A stretch of 64,000 nucleotides of DNA from Mycobacterium scrofulaceum (lineage in GTDB: Bacteria > Actinomycetota > Actinomycetes > Mycobacteriales > Mycobacteriaceae). Below, in pieces: positions 27,828 through 36,046 of the stretch. Each line of letters begins with the position of its first letter. Position 1 is the first letter of the stretch. The stretch covers positions 1 through 64,000 of the forward strand of contig NZ_LZJW01000182.1 of assembly GCF_001667885.1 (NCBI RefSeq). The letters are read 5' to 3'. The translations under genes were made by a program, and so were the position numbers. The notes beneath the pieces are model-generated. The model worked only from the letters and a program-made list of their open reading frames with translations. It searched no databases and was not told the DNA's origin.

Positions 27828-28415
27828 TTATTTGCGGCGCTTGCCGGGTGAAATGAGCCTATCCGCGGTCTGCCGCGCGGCGTCGAGCACCTCTGTCTGC
27901 GTGCCCGGGTCGGACATCGCACGCGAGATCGACACCGCGCCCACCATCAGCGCGACGACGCTCCACGCCCGGCGCTCCCGATCGGCACCGTCGAGCACCT
28001 CGGCCACCCGGCTCGCCAGCGCGGCGATCTTGTCTTCGTATGCCTTCTGCGTGGACACTCCCGCCCGCGCCACATCAGCGCTCAGGGTCGGCATCACGCA
28101 TCCGTCGCCCGGGTTTTCCACGTGGTAGGCGCTGAGGTATTCCGCGACAAAGCCTTCCAGCTTCGACCTGCGCTCAGCCTTGGTGCCGGACTCCGTCTCG
28201 GAAACGAAGGGCTCACCGACGCTGGCGTCGATGATCGCCTCCAGCATCGCTTCCTTGTTGGAGAAGTTCGAATAGAACGCTCCCGAGGTCACGTCCGCCG
28301 CGGCGGCGAGCCCGTCCACCCCGATCCCGTTGAAGCCGGCCACCTTCATCGCACGCGTACCGGCACGCACCAGCGCGGCACGCGCCTTGGCTTTCTGGTC
28401 TGCCGGGTATCTCAT
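27828..28415 (-). CDS. TetR-family regulator (operator family 2)
   Basis: TetR-type regulator, 195 residues. The helix-turn-helix is GIGVDGLAAAADVTSGAFYSNF followed by SNKEAMLEAIID. A cysteine-containing NPGDGCVMPTL segment is typical of the AcrR/TetR subgroup with TetR_C domains. The ATG at 28415 is the first sensible start; the open frame continues upstream to 29096 only as an antisense shadow of the SDR gene. It is divergent from the SDR operon, with a 14-bp operator-like site 18 bp upstream. The same motif precedes the hydrolase operon, so it is the best candidate controller of both. Confidence 0.88.
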   Translation of the reverse strand: MRYPADQKAKARAALVRAGTRAMKVAGFNGIGVDGLAAAADVTSGAFYSNFSNKEAMLEAIIDASVGEPFVSETESGTKAERRSKLEGFVAEYLSAYHVENPGDGCVMPTLSADVARAGVSTQKAYEDKIAALASRVAEVLDGADRERRAWSVVALMVGAVSISRAMSDPGTQTEVLDAARQTADRLISPGKRRK

Positions 28416-28433
28416 GACAAGACCAGTTATAGC

Positions 28434-28447
28434 ATAACTATCGCTAT
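28434..28447. promoter_or_regulatory. 14-bp operator in the tetR-SDR divergent promoter
   Basis: ATAACTATCGCTAT differs at one position from ATAACGATCGCTAT at 27193-27206. It lies 18 bp upstream of the tetR start, in the region shared with the divergent SDR gene. A further small inverted repeat, TGACTAATGTCA (28535-28546), lies closer to the SDR start. Confidence 0.65.
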
Positions 28448-28569
28448 CGTATCCTAACTTCCGATTCGGTCCGCGATCCGGCACTGCATAACACCTGAAC
28501 CGGCCGCGGACTCGGCACCTCCCAAAGCTGCCATTGACTAATGTCACCATTTGGTATTGACTTCCTCGC

Positions 28570-29448
28570 ATGGCGGACGGTGTTCCGGTCCTCGGGTCAG
28601 TGTTGGACAGACTGCTGGGCAGGTCGAAGACCAGCCGCGGCGCGTCGGCGGTGGTGACCGGCGCGGGCAGCGGCATCGGGGCGGCCTTCGCCACCGAACT
28701 CGCCCGCCGCGGCGGAGCAGTCGTCTGCAGCGACATCGACGAGGCCGCCGCCCGACGGACGGCTGACGCGATCACCGCGCAGGGCGCTCGGGCGACCGTG
28801 ATCCGTTGCGACGTCTCGAGATTCGAGGACGTCGAGGCGCTGGCCGAGCGATCCGCGGCCTGGTTTTCCGGGCCGCCCACGCTGGTGATCAACAACGCCG
28901 GCGTCGGTGCCGGCGGGGCCGCCATCGGCGATACGCCGCTGGACGATTGGGTGTGGACCCTGGGGATCAACCTCTGGGGACCCATCCACGGCTGCCACGT
29001 CTTCACCCCGATGTTGCGGGAAGCCGGTCGGTCGCACGCTCCCCGCGGCATCATCAACGTCGCCTCCGCTGCGGCGTTCGGCGCGGCCCCGGGCATGGCC
29101 GCCTACAACGTCAGTAAGGCCGGTGTCCTGTCGCTCTCCGAAACGCTGGCCGCCGAATTGGTGGGCACCGGGGTGCGCGTCACCGTGCTGTGTCCAACCT
29201 TCGTCAAGACCAACATCGTCGAGTCCGGCCGGATCAGCGAGGAATCCAGCGAGCTGGCCAACAAGTTGATGCGCTGGACCGGATTCTCGGCGGACAAGGT
29301 CGCGCGGATCTGCCTGGACGCCCACGACCGCGGCGAGTTGTATTGCATGCCGCAGCTCGACGCCAAGATCGGCTGGAGTGTCAAACGCCTGGCCCCCCAG
29401 GCCTATACGCGCGCCGCCGGCGTGGTGTCGCGCATCAACTTGCCCTGA
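28570..29448 (+). CDS. Short-chain dehydrogenase/reductase
   Basis: Classical SDR oxidoreductase, 292 residues. The cofactor motif is VVTGAGSGIGAAFA, followed by CSDIDEAA (an Asp after the second strand, favouring NAD(H)), NNAGVGAGG, the catalytic Ser in VASAAAFGAAPG and the YNVSK catalytic Tyr/Lys. An N-terminal extension of about 25 residues precedes the Rossmann fold. The ATG at 28570 has only a weak ribosome-binding site. It is first in a plus-strand operon with a metal-dependent hydrolase-like protein, a Baeyer-Villiger monooxygenase and a MerR regulator. The set could oxidise a hydroxylated lipid, sterol or cyclic substrate, but the substrate cannot be read from the sequence. Confidence 0.9.
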   Translation: MADGVPVLGSVLDRLLGRSKTSRGASAVVTGAGSGIGAAFATELARRGGAVVCSDIDEAAARRTADAITAQGARATVIRCDVSRFEDVEALAERSAAWFSGPPTLVINNAGVGAGGAAIGDTPLDDWVWTLGINLWGPIHGCHVFTPMLREAGRSHAPRGIINVASAAAFGAAPGMAAYNVSKAGVLSLSETLAAELVGTGVRVTVLCPTFVKTNIVESGRISEESSELANKLMRWTGFSADKVARICLDAHDRGELYCMPQLDAKIGWSVKRLAPQAYTRAAGVVSRINLP

Positions 29449-29472
29449 TCAGCCGACGCAAAGGAGCTCCCG

Positions 29473-30393
29473 GTGGCCATCGACATGGAAGCAATGCTCG
29501 CCAAGATCAAAGATCGGCAATGGGCGCTCGCCGACATCGATTGGGAAGCACCGGGTGCCGATACGATTCGGAGCGAATTCCGGCCGAAGCTCAAGGCGTT
29601 CATGGCGGACCTGTGCTGGATCGAGAACGTGGGCGCCCGAGGGTTCGCCGCACTGGCCAAGAAGGCGCCCGACGCCACGCTCGCCGAGATATACCGGTAT
29701 TTTCACGCCGAGGAGCAGCGGCACGCCAACGCCGAGATGGCGCTGATGAAGCGCTGGGGAATGCTCGATGACGGCGAGGTTCCCGAGCCGAACGTCAACA
29801 TCCGCCTCGCCATTCAGTGGCTCGACACCTACTCCGACGACATGCCGCTGTCCGTGCTGGGCACCGTCATACCGATGCTGGAGGTCGCCCTCGACGGCGC
29901 GCTGCTGAAGTTCTTGCTCGATACCGTCGAAGACCCGGTGTGCCATCAGGTCTTCGAAAAGATCAACAATGACGAATCGCGCCACATCGCCGTCGATTTC
30001 GCGGTGCTCGACATGATCGGCCACGCGCGGGCGCGCAAACTGGCCATCGAGTTCGTCGGCACCATCGCGTCGCCGGGCGTGATCGTCGGCACCCTCATGT
30101 ACATCCCGTTGCTGAATCGGGTCCGCAACGAGATGGCCGGGATGGGCATGGAGCCCGAGCGCCTGTACAACGCGGTCAAACGCTTCAAGCAGCTCGGCGA
30201 GCGGGGTGAGCGCACCTCGCGGGTGCCGGCATACCAACTGCTCAAGCGGCACGCCGCGATGGTCGTCAACCCCGCTCACCCGTACCACCTGCTGGCCAAC
30301 TCGATGGTGTGGTTGTCCGACCGCTATCCCAGACCCCTGCTCAAACCCGTTCCCAGCTGGTTCAAGGAACTCACCTACCGGCCGGCGGCGTGA
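29473..30393 (+). CDS. Predicted metal-dependent hydrolase / ferritin-like di-iron protein
   Basis: Helical protein of 306 residues resembling the family of predicted metal-dependent hydrolases (Pfam PF10118 type, from memory). Two ExxH motifs typical of a di-iron four-helix bundle are visible: YFHAEEQRHAN and NDESRHIAVDF. A hydrophobic stretch (IASPGVIVGTLMYIPLL) near residue 200 may contact membrane. The GTG start at 29473 follows AAGGAG. It ends in a 4-base overlap with the monooxygenase gene, which suggests the two act together. Both a hydrolase and an oxygenase role are possible. Confidence 0.75.
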   Translation: MAIDMEAMLAKIKDRQWALADIDWEAPGADTIRSEFRPKLKAFMADLCWIENVGARGFAALAKKAPDATLAEIYRYFHAEEQRHANAEMALMKRWGMLDDGEVPEPNVNIRLAIQWLDTYSDDMPLSVLGTVIPMLEVALDGALLKFLLDTVEDPVCHQVFEKINNDESRHIAVDFAVLDMIGHARARKLAIEFVGTIASPGVIVGTLMYIPLLNRVRNEMAGMGMEPERLYNAVKRFKQLGERGERTSRVPAYQLLKRHAAMVVNPAHPYHLLANSMVWLSDRYPRPLLKPVPSWFKELTYRPAA

Positions 30394-31892
30394 CCGTGGC
30401 TGACGACCGCGTCCACGCGGCGCTCATCATCGGAGCCGGCTTCACCGGACTGGGCGCGGCGATCCGCCTGGCCGATGCCGGGGTCGACGACATCGTGATC
30501 CTCGAACGCGGCGACCGGGTCGGTGGGACCTGGCGTGACACCACGTATCCCGGCGCGAGCTGTGACGTCCCCTCGTTGCTGTATTCGTACTCGTTCGTCA
30601 AGAATCCCCGCTGGTCGCGGACGTACTCCCCCGCCCCGGAGATCCGCCGCCATCTCGAAGACATGGCCACCAGATTCGACATCCGCCGCCACATCCGATT
30701 CGGTCAGGAGGTCAGCGGTTTGGCCTTCGATGAGAACAGCGGCGTGTGGACCGCAACCACCAAACGTCGCAAGCGCTTTCGAGCGCGCACCGTCGTGTTG
30801 GCTTCGGGACCGCTGTCGGACGTCAGCTTCCCCGACATTCGCGGTCTGGACAGCTACCGCGGTCACAAGATTCACAGCGCGCGTTGGGATCACGACTACG
30901 ACTTCACCGGCAAGCGGGTCGCCGTCATCGGCACCGGCGCGAGCGCCATTCAGATCGTCCCCGAGCTGGTGAAGCGGGCCGGGTTCGTCAAGGTGTTCCA
31001 ACGCACGCCGTGCTGGGTGTTGCCCCGCTTGGACGTCGCCACCCCGCCCGCCGTGCAAGCCTTGTTCACCAAAGTGCCTGCTACGCAGCAGCTTGCGCGG
31101 CAGGCGTTGTTCTGGGGCCACGAGGCCAGCGCAACGGCTCTGGTGTGGGACACGCCGCTGACCTCATTGGCCGCCCGGCTGGGCCGGGCACACCTGCGCG
31201 CTCAGGTGAAGGACCCGTGGCTGCGGCGTCAGCTGACGCCGGACTTCCGCCCGGGCTGCAAGCGCATGCTGGTTTCCAGCGACTATTACCCCGCGCTGCA
31301 ACGCGACAACTGCAAGCTCATCGACTGGCCGATCGCCACCCTGAGCCCCGCGGGCATCCGCACCAGCGACGGCGTCGAACACCACCTCGACTGCATCGTG
31401 TTCGCCACCGGCTACGACGTGCACCTGACGGGACCGCCGTTTGCGGTCACCGGGCTCGGCGGCCGCTCGCTGGGCGCCGAATGGGCCGATGGCGCACGGG
31501 CTTACAAGAGCATCAATGTGCACGGATACCCGAACCTGTTCGTGATGACCGGACCCAACTCGGGGCCGGGTCACAACTCGCTGCTGGTGTATATCGAGGG
31601 TCAGCTGGAGTATGCGGTACGCGGCATCACCGCCATTCTCGACAACGACCTGCGGTATCTCGATGTGCGCGAAGAGGTTCAGCGCCGCCACAACGACAGC
31701 CTCCAGCGCCGCCTCACGAAGACGACGTGGATGTCGGGTTGCCGCAGCTGGTACCTGACCAAGGACGGATACAACGGGTCGATGTACCCCGGCTTCGCGA
31801 CGCAGTATCTTCGCCAGATGAGGGATTTCCGCTACGGGGACTACCAAGCGGTGGCGCGCAACGCCCGGGCGCTTGCGACCGCGTCGGGTTGA
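30390..31892 (+). CDS. Baeyer-Villiger-type flavin monooxygenase
   Basis: Flavoprotein monooxygenase of about 500 residues, related to EthA, MymA and other mycobacterial Baeyer-Villiger enzymes that insert oxygen next to a ketone using NADPH and FAD. The FAD motif is IIGAGFTGLGAAIRL, the fingerprint FxGxxxHxxxW appears as YRGHKIHSARWD, and the NADPH motif is VIGTGASAIQIV. The C-terminal region holds VFATGYD and TGPNSGPGHNS. I choose the GTG at 30390, which overlaps the previous stop (GTGA); a frame extension upstream is only shadow. In the SDR operon it would act on the ketone made by the dehydrogenase. Confidence 0.9.
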   Translation: MTVADDRVHAALIIGAGFTGLGAAIRLADAGVDDIVILERGDRVGGTWRDTTYPGASCDVPSLLYSYSFVKNPRWSRTYSPAPEIRRHLEDMATRFDIRRHIRFGQEVSGLAFDENSGVWTATTKRRKRFRARTVVLASGPLSDVSFPDIRGLDSYRGHKIHSARWDHDYDFTGKRVAVIGTGASAIQIVPELVKRAGFVKVFQRTPCWVLPRLDVATPPAVQALFTKVPATQQLARQALFWGHEASATALVWDTPLTSLAARLGRAHLRAQVKDPWLRRQLTPDFRPGCKRMLVSSDYYPALQRDNCKLIDWPIATLSPAGIRTSDGVEHHLDCIVFATGYDVHLTGPPFAVTGLGGRSLGAEWADGARAYKSINVHGYPNLFVMTGPNSGPGHNSLLVYIEGQLEYAVRGITAILDNDLRYLDVREEVQRRHNDSLQRRLTKTTWMSGCRSWYLTKDGYNGSMYPGFATQYLRQMRDFRYGDYQAVARNARALATASG

Positions 31893-31895
31893 CGC

Positions 31896-32819
31896 ATGGC
31901 ACCCGACCGCTCCTCGAGACCCGAGCCCGGCACGATCGCCAGCGTGCTGCACAACGTGCGGCGTGCGCCCAAGCGCGTCCGGCGCCAGTCGCGGGAGTAC
32001 CGGCAATTGATCGAGACGGCGGTCTCGCAACTGTTCGACGCGGCCGTCCGTCACCCGCAGGGCATCGCCACATCCGGTGAGTACCGGATCGAGGACCTGG
32101 CCCGGCTGGCCGGCACGACCACCCGCAACATCCGGGTCTACCGTGACCGCGGGCTGCTTCCGCCGCCGTTGCGCGTCGGCCGCATTGCGCTGTTCAACGA
32201 CACCCACCTCACCCGCCTGCGGCTGATCACCTCGATGCTCGACCGCGGGTACAACATCGCGCACGTGCGCGAGATGCTCAGCGCCTGGGAAGAAGGCAAG
32301 AACCTGGGCGACGTGCTGGGCCTGGAGACGGCCATCGTGGGCTCCTGGACCACGGAGAAGCCGGAGACCATGCCGCTGCTCGACGCGCAGCGGCTCGTCG
32401 ACGACCCGGAGGCGTTCGATCGCCTGGTGGCGCTGCAGGTCATCCGGGTCGACGGCCCGCGCGCCACTGTCACCCGGCCCAAACTGATCGAGGCGTTCAA
32501 CGAAATCCGGGGCTACGGCGTGGAATTGGAGAAGCTCGTGGACCTACACGAGCAGATCGTCCCCGAGATCGACAAGATCAGCGACATGCTGGTGCGTGCC
32601 GGGGCGGAGCATGTGCTGGACCGCATCAGGCCGGGTGAGCCCCTGCCGGCGGATGCCGAGATCGCCGAGTTGATCACCATGCTGGTGCGCTTCCGGACTC
32701 AGGCCGTGGCAACGGTCACGGCGACGCTTGCGTCGTCGATCGAATCGAACATCGAGTCACTGGTGAGCCGGATACTCGCCGACTATCTGGAGTCCAACGC
32801 GACTGCCGAATGGGCTTGA
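31896..32819 (+). CDS. MerR-family transcriptional regulator
   Basis: Regulator of 307 residues. The MerR DNA-binding domain lies at about residues 60-130: YRIEDLARLAGTTTRNIRVYRDRGLLPPPLRVGRIALF, quoted here only as its key parts YRIEDLARLAG and RVYRDRGLLPPP. It is preceded by a basic N-terminal extension. The long C-terminal effector region (about 170 residues, helical) has no recognised domain. It starts 3 bp after the monooxygenase stop, so it is the last gene of the operon and may regulate it. No other copy of an operator for it could be identified. Confidence 0.85.
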   Translation: MAPDRSSRPEPGTIASVLHNVRRAPKRVRRQSREYRQLIETAVSQLFDAAVRHPQGIATSGEYRIEDLARLAGTTTRNIRVYRDRGLLPPPLRVGRIALFNDTHLTRLRLITSMLDRGYNIAHVREMLSAWEEGKNLGDVLGLETAIVGSWTTEKPETMPLLDAQRLVDDPEAFDRLVALQVIRVDGPRATVTRPKLIEAFNEIRGYGVELEKLVDLHEQIVPEIDKISDMLVRAGAEHVLDRIRPGEPLPADAEIAELITMLVRFRTQAVATVTATLASSIESNIESLVSRILADYLESNATAEWA

Positions 32820-32820
32820 G

Positions 32821-33009
32821 CTACGCGATGAGGCGTGGCTGCTGCGCGGGTCGTTCCGCGTTGGGAGCGACCTGGCTTACGGGGTGCCTCGCTTTTTTAC
32901 GAATGGCAAGGCCGTAGATGATGCCCAACTGGGGTGTGGACACAGCGGCCAGTTTGCCAAGGAACAGAAACCAATCTTCCTTGAAGCGGTCGATACGTGC
33001 GCTAAGCAT
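32821..33009 (-). CDS. Small basic protein, 62 aa, unknown
   Basis: Small ORF starting MLSARIDRFKEDWFLFLGKL with one moderately hydrophobic segment (AAVSTPQLGIIYGLAI) and a basic, glutamine-rich tail. AGGAA precedes the ATG. It lies on the minus strand between the MerR gene and the desaturase gene, converging with the former. The amino-acid content looks like a real peripheral or membrane-associated mini-protein rather than a GC shadow. I do not recognise it. Confidence 0.45.
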   Translation of the reverse strand: MLSARIDRFKEDWFLFLGKLAAVSTPQLGIIYGLAIRKKARHPVSQVAPNAERPAQQPRLIA

Positions 33010-33162
33010 GGGAATTCCTGATCTTCACGATATGAGGGGGACTCAGGAATTCCCGGTGCAGACCGGGTTCAAACTCCCAGATTTGCCGGCCGCGGGAGTT
33101 CGGCCCTATCGATGACGTGCTCTACGGTGGCCGCCGCCCCGATCTCCTGGACCGACGCATGG

Positions 33163-34179
33163 TCAGTGGCCGCTCAAGGTCAGCGTGCCCTCCGTTTGCA
33201 GCACCTTGCTGGCCGTGATCCGTTCGGTCTTGCGGGCCTCGCGCTCGAGATAGCGCTGCTTGGACTCGTCGAACTTGTCGGAGGCCTGCTCGAGCTCCTT
33301 GACCAACACGGCGAGATCGTCGCGCATCCGCGCGGCGTCGCCGGTGAAGTCCTCGCGTTCGAAGATGCGCCACTTCCTGAGCACGGGCATCACCACCTCG
33401 TCGAGGTGGATGCGCGGGTCGTAGACGCCGCCGACTGCGATGATCACCGCCTTGCGCCGGAATTCCGGCACCGTGAATCCGGGCATCTTGAAGTTGCGCA
33501 GGATCTTGTGCACCGACTTCATCGCCTGGTTTGGCGCGATGTCCAGACCCGCCGCGCTGACGTCGCGGTAGAAGATCATGTGCAGGTTCTCGTCGTGCGA
33601 TACGCGGGCCATCAGCTGCTCGGCGATGGGTTCGTGCGAGGCCTTACCGGTGTTGCGGTGGGAGACGCGCGTGGCCAGCTCCTGAAACGAGACGTACATG
33701 ACCGAGTCGAACAGACTCTCGGCAAACATGTCACCCTGCTGATTCTGCCCCGGGCTGAAGCCCCTGGTCATTTGCTCGAGCCGTAGCTGCTCCAGCGCCA
33801 CCGGGTCTACGGCGCGGGTGACCACCAGGTAGTCGCGCAGCGCCGTGCTGTGCCGGGCCTCCTCGGCCGTCCACCTGTTGACCCACTGCCCCCAGGGGCC
33901 GTCCATGCTGAAGTTCATCGCGATCTCGCGGTGATAGGACGGCAAATTGTCCTCGGTCAGGAGGTTTTGCACCATCGCCACCTGCGCGACGTCGGGAAGC
34001 CGGCTCTGTCCGGGCTCCCAGTCCTGACCGTCCAGCGCGTAGAAGTTCTTGCCGTCCGACCATGGCACGTAGTCGTGGGGATTCCACTCCTTGAACATCG
34101 AAAGGTGGCGGTTGAGCAGGCCTTCGACCACAGGCTCGAGCTCGTGAAGTAGCTGCAGGTTAGTCAGGTCCTTGGACAC
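33163..34179 (-). CDS. Acyl-ACP desaturase, DesA1-like
   Basis: Soluble di-iron acyl-ACP desaturase, 338 residues, the same length as M. tuberculosis DesA1 and very similar in sequence as I recall it (for example LQLLHELEPVVE, NPHDYVPWSDGKN, PSYHREIAMNFSMDG). DesA1 introduces a double bond in the meromycolate chain during mycolic acid synthesis. The two iron-binding motifs are WTAEEARHSTALRD and HDENLHMIFYRD. The GTG at 34179 has GGAGGG upstream. It lies downstream of mbtI on the same strand with a 153-bp gap holding an inverted repeat. Whether it is the sole desA1 or a paralogue cannot be told here. Confidence 0.9.
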   Translation of the reverse strand: MSKDLTNLQLLHELEPVVEGLLNRHLSMFKEWNPHDYVPWSDGKNFYALDGQDWEPGQSRLPDVAQVAMVQNLLTEDNLPSYHREIAMNFSMDGPWGQWVNRWTAEEARHSTALRDYLVVTRAVDPVALEQLRLEQMTRGFSPGQNQQGDMFAESLFDSVMYVSFQELATRVSHRNTGKASHEPIAEQLMARVSHDENLHMIFYRDVSAAGLDIAPNQAMKSVHKILRNFKMPGFTVPEFRRKAVIIAVGGVYDPRIHLDEVVMPVLRKWRIFEREDFTGDAARMRDDLAVLVKELEQASDKFDESKQRYLEREARKTERITASKVLQTEGTLTLSGH

Positions 34180-34225
34180 GAAGCCCTCCAGTTATGTGTG
34201 CCGTCAAGTAACGCGCAATGTATCT

Positions 34226-34253
34226 GTGTCATTCGGTTACATAAAGATGACAC
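34226..34253. promoter_or_regulatory. Inverted repeat upstream of the desaturase
   Basis: GTGTCAT (34226-34232) and ATGACAC (34247-34253) form perfect 7-bp arms around a 14-bp AT-rich centre holding GTTACAT. A wider pair GTAAC (34208-34212) / GTTAC also exists. Position 47-74 bp upstream of the GTG at 34179 fits an operator. Mycobacterial desA genes are known to be controlled by a TetR-type repressor (MadR); I cannot confirm that this is its site. Confidence 0.45.
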
Positions 34254-34332
34254 GCGGGAAACTCGACCAACTAGGGCCAAAGGTCCCTACACGGCAGGGA
34301 CGCCGCTCACACGGGGGGCCGAACAACGGGTG

Positions 34333-35685
34333 CTACTGCCGCGCAACCAGATAGGGCGCGAGGGTGGACAGCTTTTCGCAGGTCTCTTCGAATTCGCGCT
34401 CGGGAGTGGACTCTTCGATGATGCCCGCCCCCGCGCGCAACCATGTCTTGCCGTCGCGCTCGTACGCCGCTCGCAGCGTCAGCGCCGCGTCCAGGCCGCC
34501 GTCGGCCGAAAACATCACGACCGCTCCCGAATACAAGCCGCGCGGGGCCTCGTCGAGGCGCAGGATCGCCTCGACGCCGCCCGCCTTCGGGATGCCCGAT
34601 GCGGTGACCGCGGGGAAAAGCGCTTCCAGCGCGTCCATCCGGTCATTCGGCGGACCCAGCCGTCCGCTGACCGTGGAGCCGAGGTGCTGGACGCTGCCGC
34701 GCTCGCGGACCGTCATGAAGTCCGTGACCACCGCGCTGCCGGGCTCGGCGATCTCGGTCATCTCCTGCAGCGAGCTGCGGACCGAGATCGCGTGCTCCAC
34801 AATCTCTTTGGAGTTGGATTCCAGGTCGTCGCGGGCCTGCCGGTCGCGCGTCACACCGCGCCCCAGCGCGCGGGTGCCGGCCAGCGGCTCGGTCACCACG
34901 ATGCCGTCATCACGGACTGCCGCGACAAGTTCGGGGCTGTAACCGACAGCGCGAATTCCGCCCAGCCGCAACAAGAACGACCGGACCGGCGTGTTGTGGC
35001 GACGACCGAGCCGGTAAGTGGACGGGAAGTCCAGGGGGAAGGGCACTTCCAGCGAGCGGGACAGGATCACCTTGTGGTAGCGGCCATCCGCGATCTCGCC
35101 GACGGCCGATGCCACCCGGTCGCGATAGTTGGACGGATCGGCGATGACGTCGACGGGGCGCGCCTGTCGCACCTCGGGCAGGCCGTCGCCCAACAAGCCG
35201 AGGATCGTGTCGCGATGCGCCTCGGTCGCGCCCCACAACTGGATCTGTTCGCGCGTCACCACGATGCGAGTGCGCGGCCAGAACACCCGGGCCAGCGGGG
35301 TTCTCGGTGCCAACCGTTGCTGCAGCCCGTACCGGTAGACGCCGAACTCGAAGGCGATCCAACCGAAGAGCTGATCGGTCTCCAGCAACAGTCTGTCGAT
35401 GGCTTCGCCCAGGACCGGTCCGGGCCGCCCCGACCACTGTTGGCGCCGAGTCACTCCGTCCCGGATAACCCGCATCTCGTCGCTGTCGAGCTCGATCATC
35501 GCGCGCACACCGTTGGCCAGCACCCATTGACCGCCGTGCTCGTAGACCAGGTACTCCTCGCCGGCGTGTTCCGGCAACCGCGTGGCCAGCTCGGCGACCA
35601 GGTCGGCCGGGTGGACGTGCGCGGGAAGCGGAATCGACGATGACGTGGAGCCGGCGGAGCTCGTCTGAACGCTGACCTCGGTCAC
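34333..35685 (-). CDS. mbtI: Salicylate synthase MbtI
   Basis: Chorismate-using enzyme that makes isochorismate and then salicylate, the starter unit for mycobactin; it feeds MbtA. At 450 residues it equals the M. tuberculosis protein in length, and the sequence matches it well in memory: VIRDGVTRRQQWSGRPG, FGWIAFEFGVYRYG, HKVILSRSLEVPF and the C-terminal LRAGAGIIEESTPEREFEE. The catalytic region ITEPLAGTRALGRG-like motif is present (VTEPLAGTRALGRG). The GTG at 35685 has no Shine-Dalgarno sequence, but a candidate -10 (TAGGCT, complement of 35699-35704) would start the transcript within a few bases of it, so the mRNA is probably leaderless. The IdeR box overlaps that promoter. Confidence 0.96.
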   Translation of the reverse strand: MTEVSVQTSSAGSTSSSIPLPAHVHPADLVAELATRLPEHAGEEYLVYEHGGQWVLANGVRAMIELDSDEMRVIRDGVTRRQQWSGRPGPVLGEAIDRLLLETDQLFGWIAFEFGVYRYGLQQRLAPRTPLARVFWPRTRIVVTREQIQLWGATEAHRDTILGLLGDGLPEVRQARPVDVIADPSNYRDRVASAVGEIADGRYHKVILSRSLEVPFPLDFPSTYRLGRRHNTPVRSFLLRLGGIRAVGYSPELVAAVRDDGIVVTEPLAGTRALGRGVTRDRQARDDLESNSKEIVEHAISVRSSLQEMTEIAEPGSAVVTDFMTVRERGSVQHLGSTVSGRLGPPNDRMDALEALFPAVTASGIPKAGGVEAILRLDEAPRGLYSGAVVMFSADGGLDAALTLRAAYERDGKTWLRAGAGIIEESTPEREFEETCEKLSTLAPYLVARQ

Positions 35686-35691
35686 GGTTAG

Positions 35692-35710
35692 TAAATGTAG
35701 CCTAACCTAT
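35692..35710. promoter_or_regulatory. IdeR (iron) box of mbtI
   Basis: Read on the minus strand, ATAGGTTAGGCTACATTTA matches 14 of 19 positions of the IdeR consensus TTAGGTTAGGCTAACCTAA, with the first half complete except base one. It lies 7-25 bp upstream of the mbtI start and covers the candidate -10. Confidence 0.8.
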
Positions 35711-36046
35711 CTAAAAACACGCAACCTATCCCCGCGGCAGCCCGGCACATGCTGCCCGCCCCGCCGAAACCGCGGTGGAGTGAAGGCGCCGGCCCGTCCC
35801 GCTCGTGCCGCACATCGAAGCCACATCGCCCGGATCGCCGCAGGTGGACGGCGCCCCGACGCCGCCCGAGCGGGGCCGGCGACCGGGCGGGACCGCGGGA
35901 CCTCTCCTAGACTCTGGGGCGAGACCGTGCGAACCCGCCGGCCGGCCGATTTAATTGAGTGCGGCGGTCCGGCAGGCCAGCGGCGTGAGTGAAGGAGTAG
36001 CGGTGAACTCCGGGGAGGACGTCGTGCGTGATCCGAGAGCGACCCC
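35711..36046. other. Intergenic region between mbtI and a small ORF
   Basis: About 340 bp, very GC-rich, between the divergent mbtI gene and the plus-strand small gene at 36047. No convincing ORF on either strand apart from shadow frames. It should contain the promoter for the downstream gene, which I cannot pin down. Confidence 0.5.
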
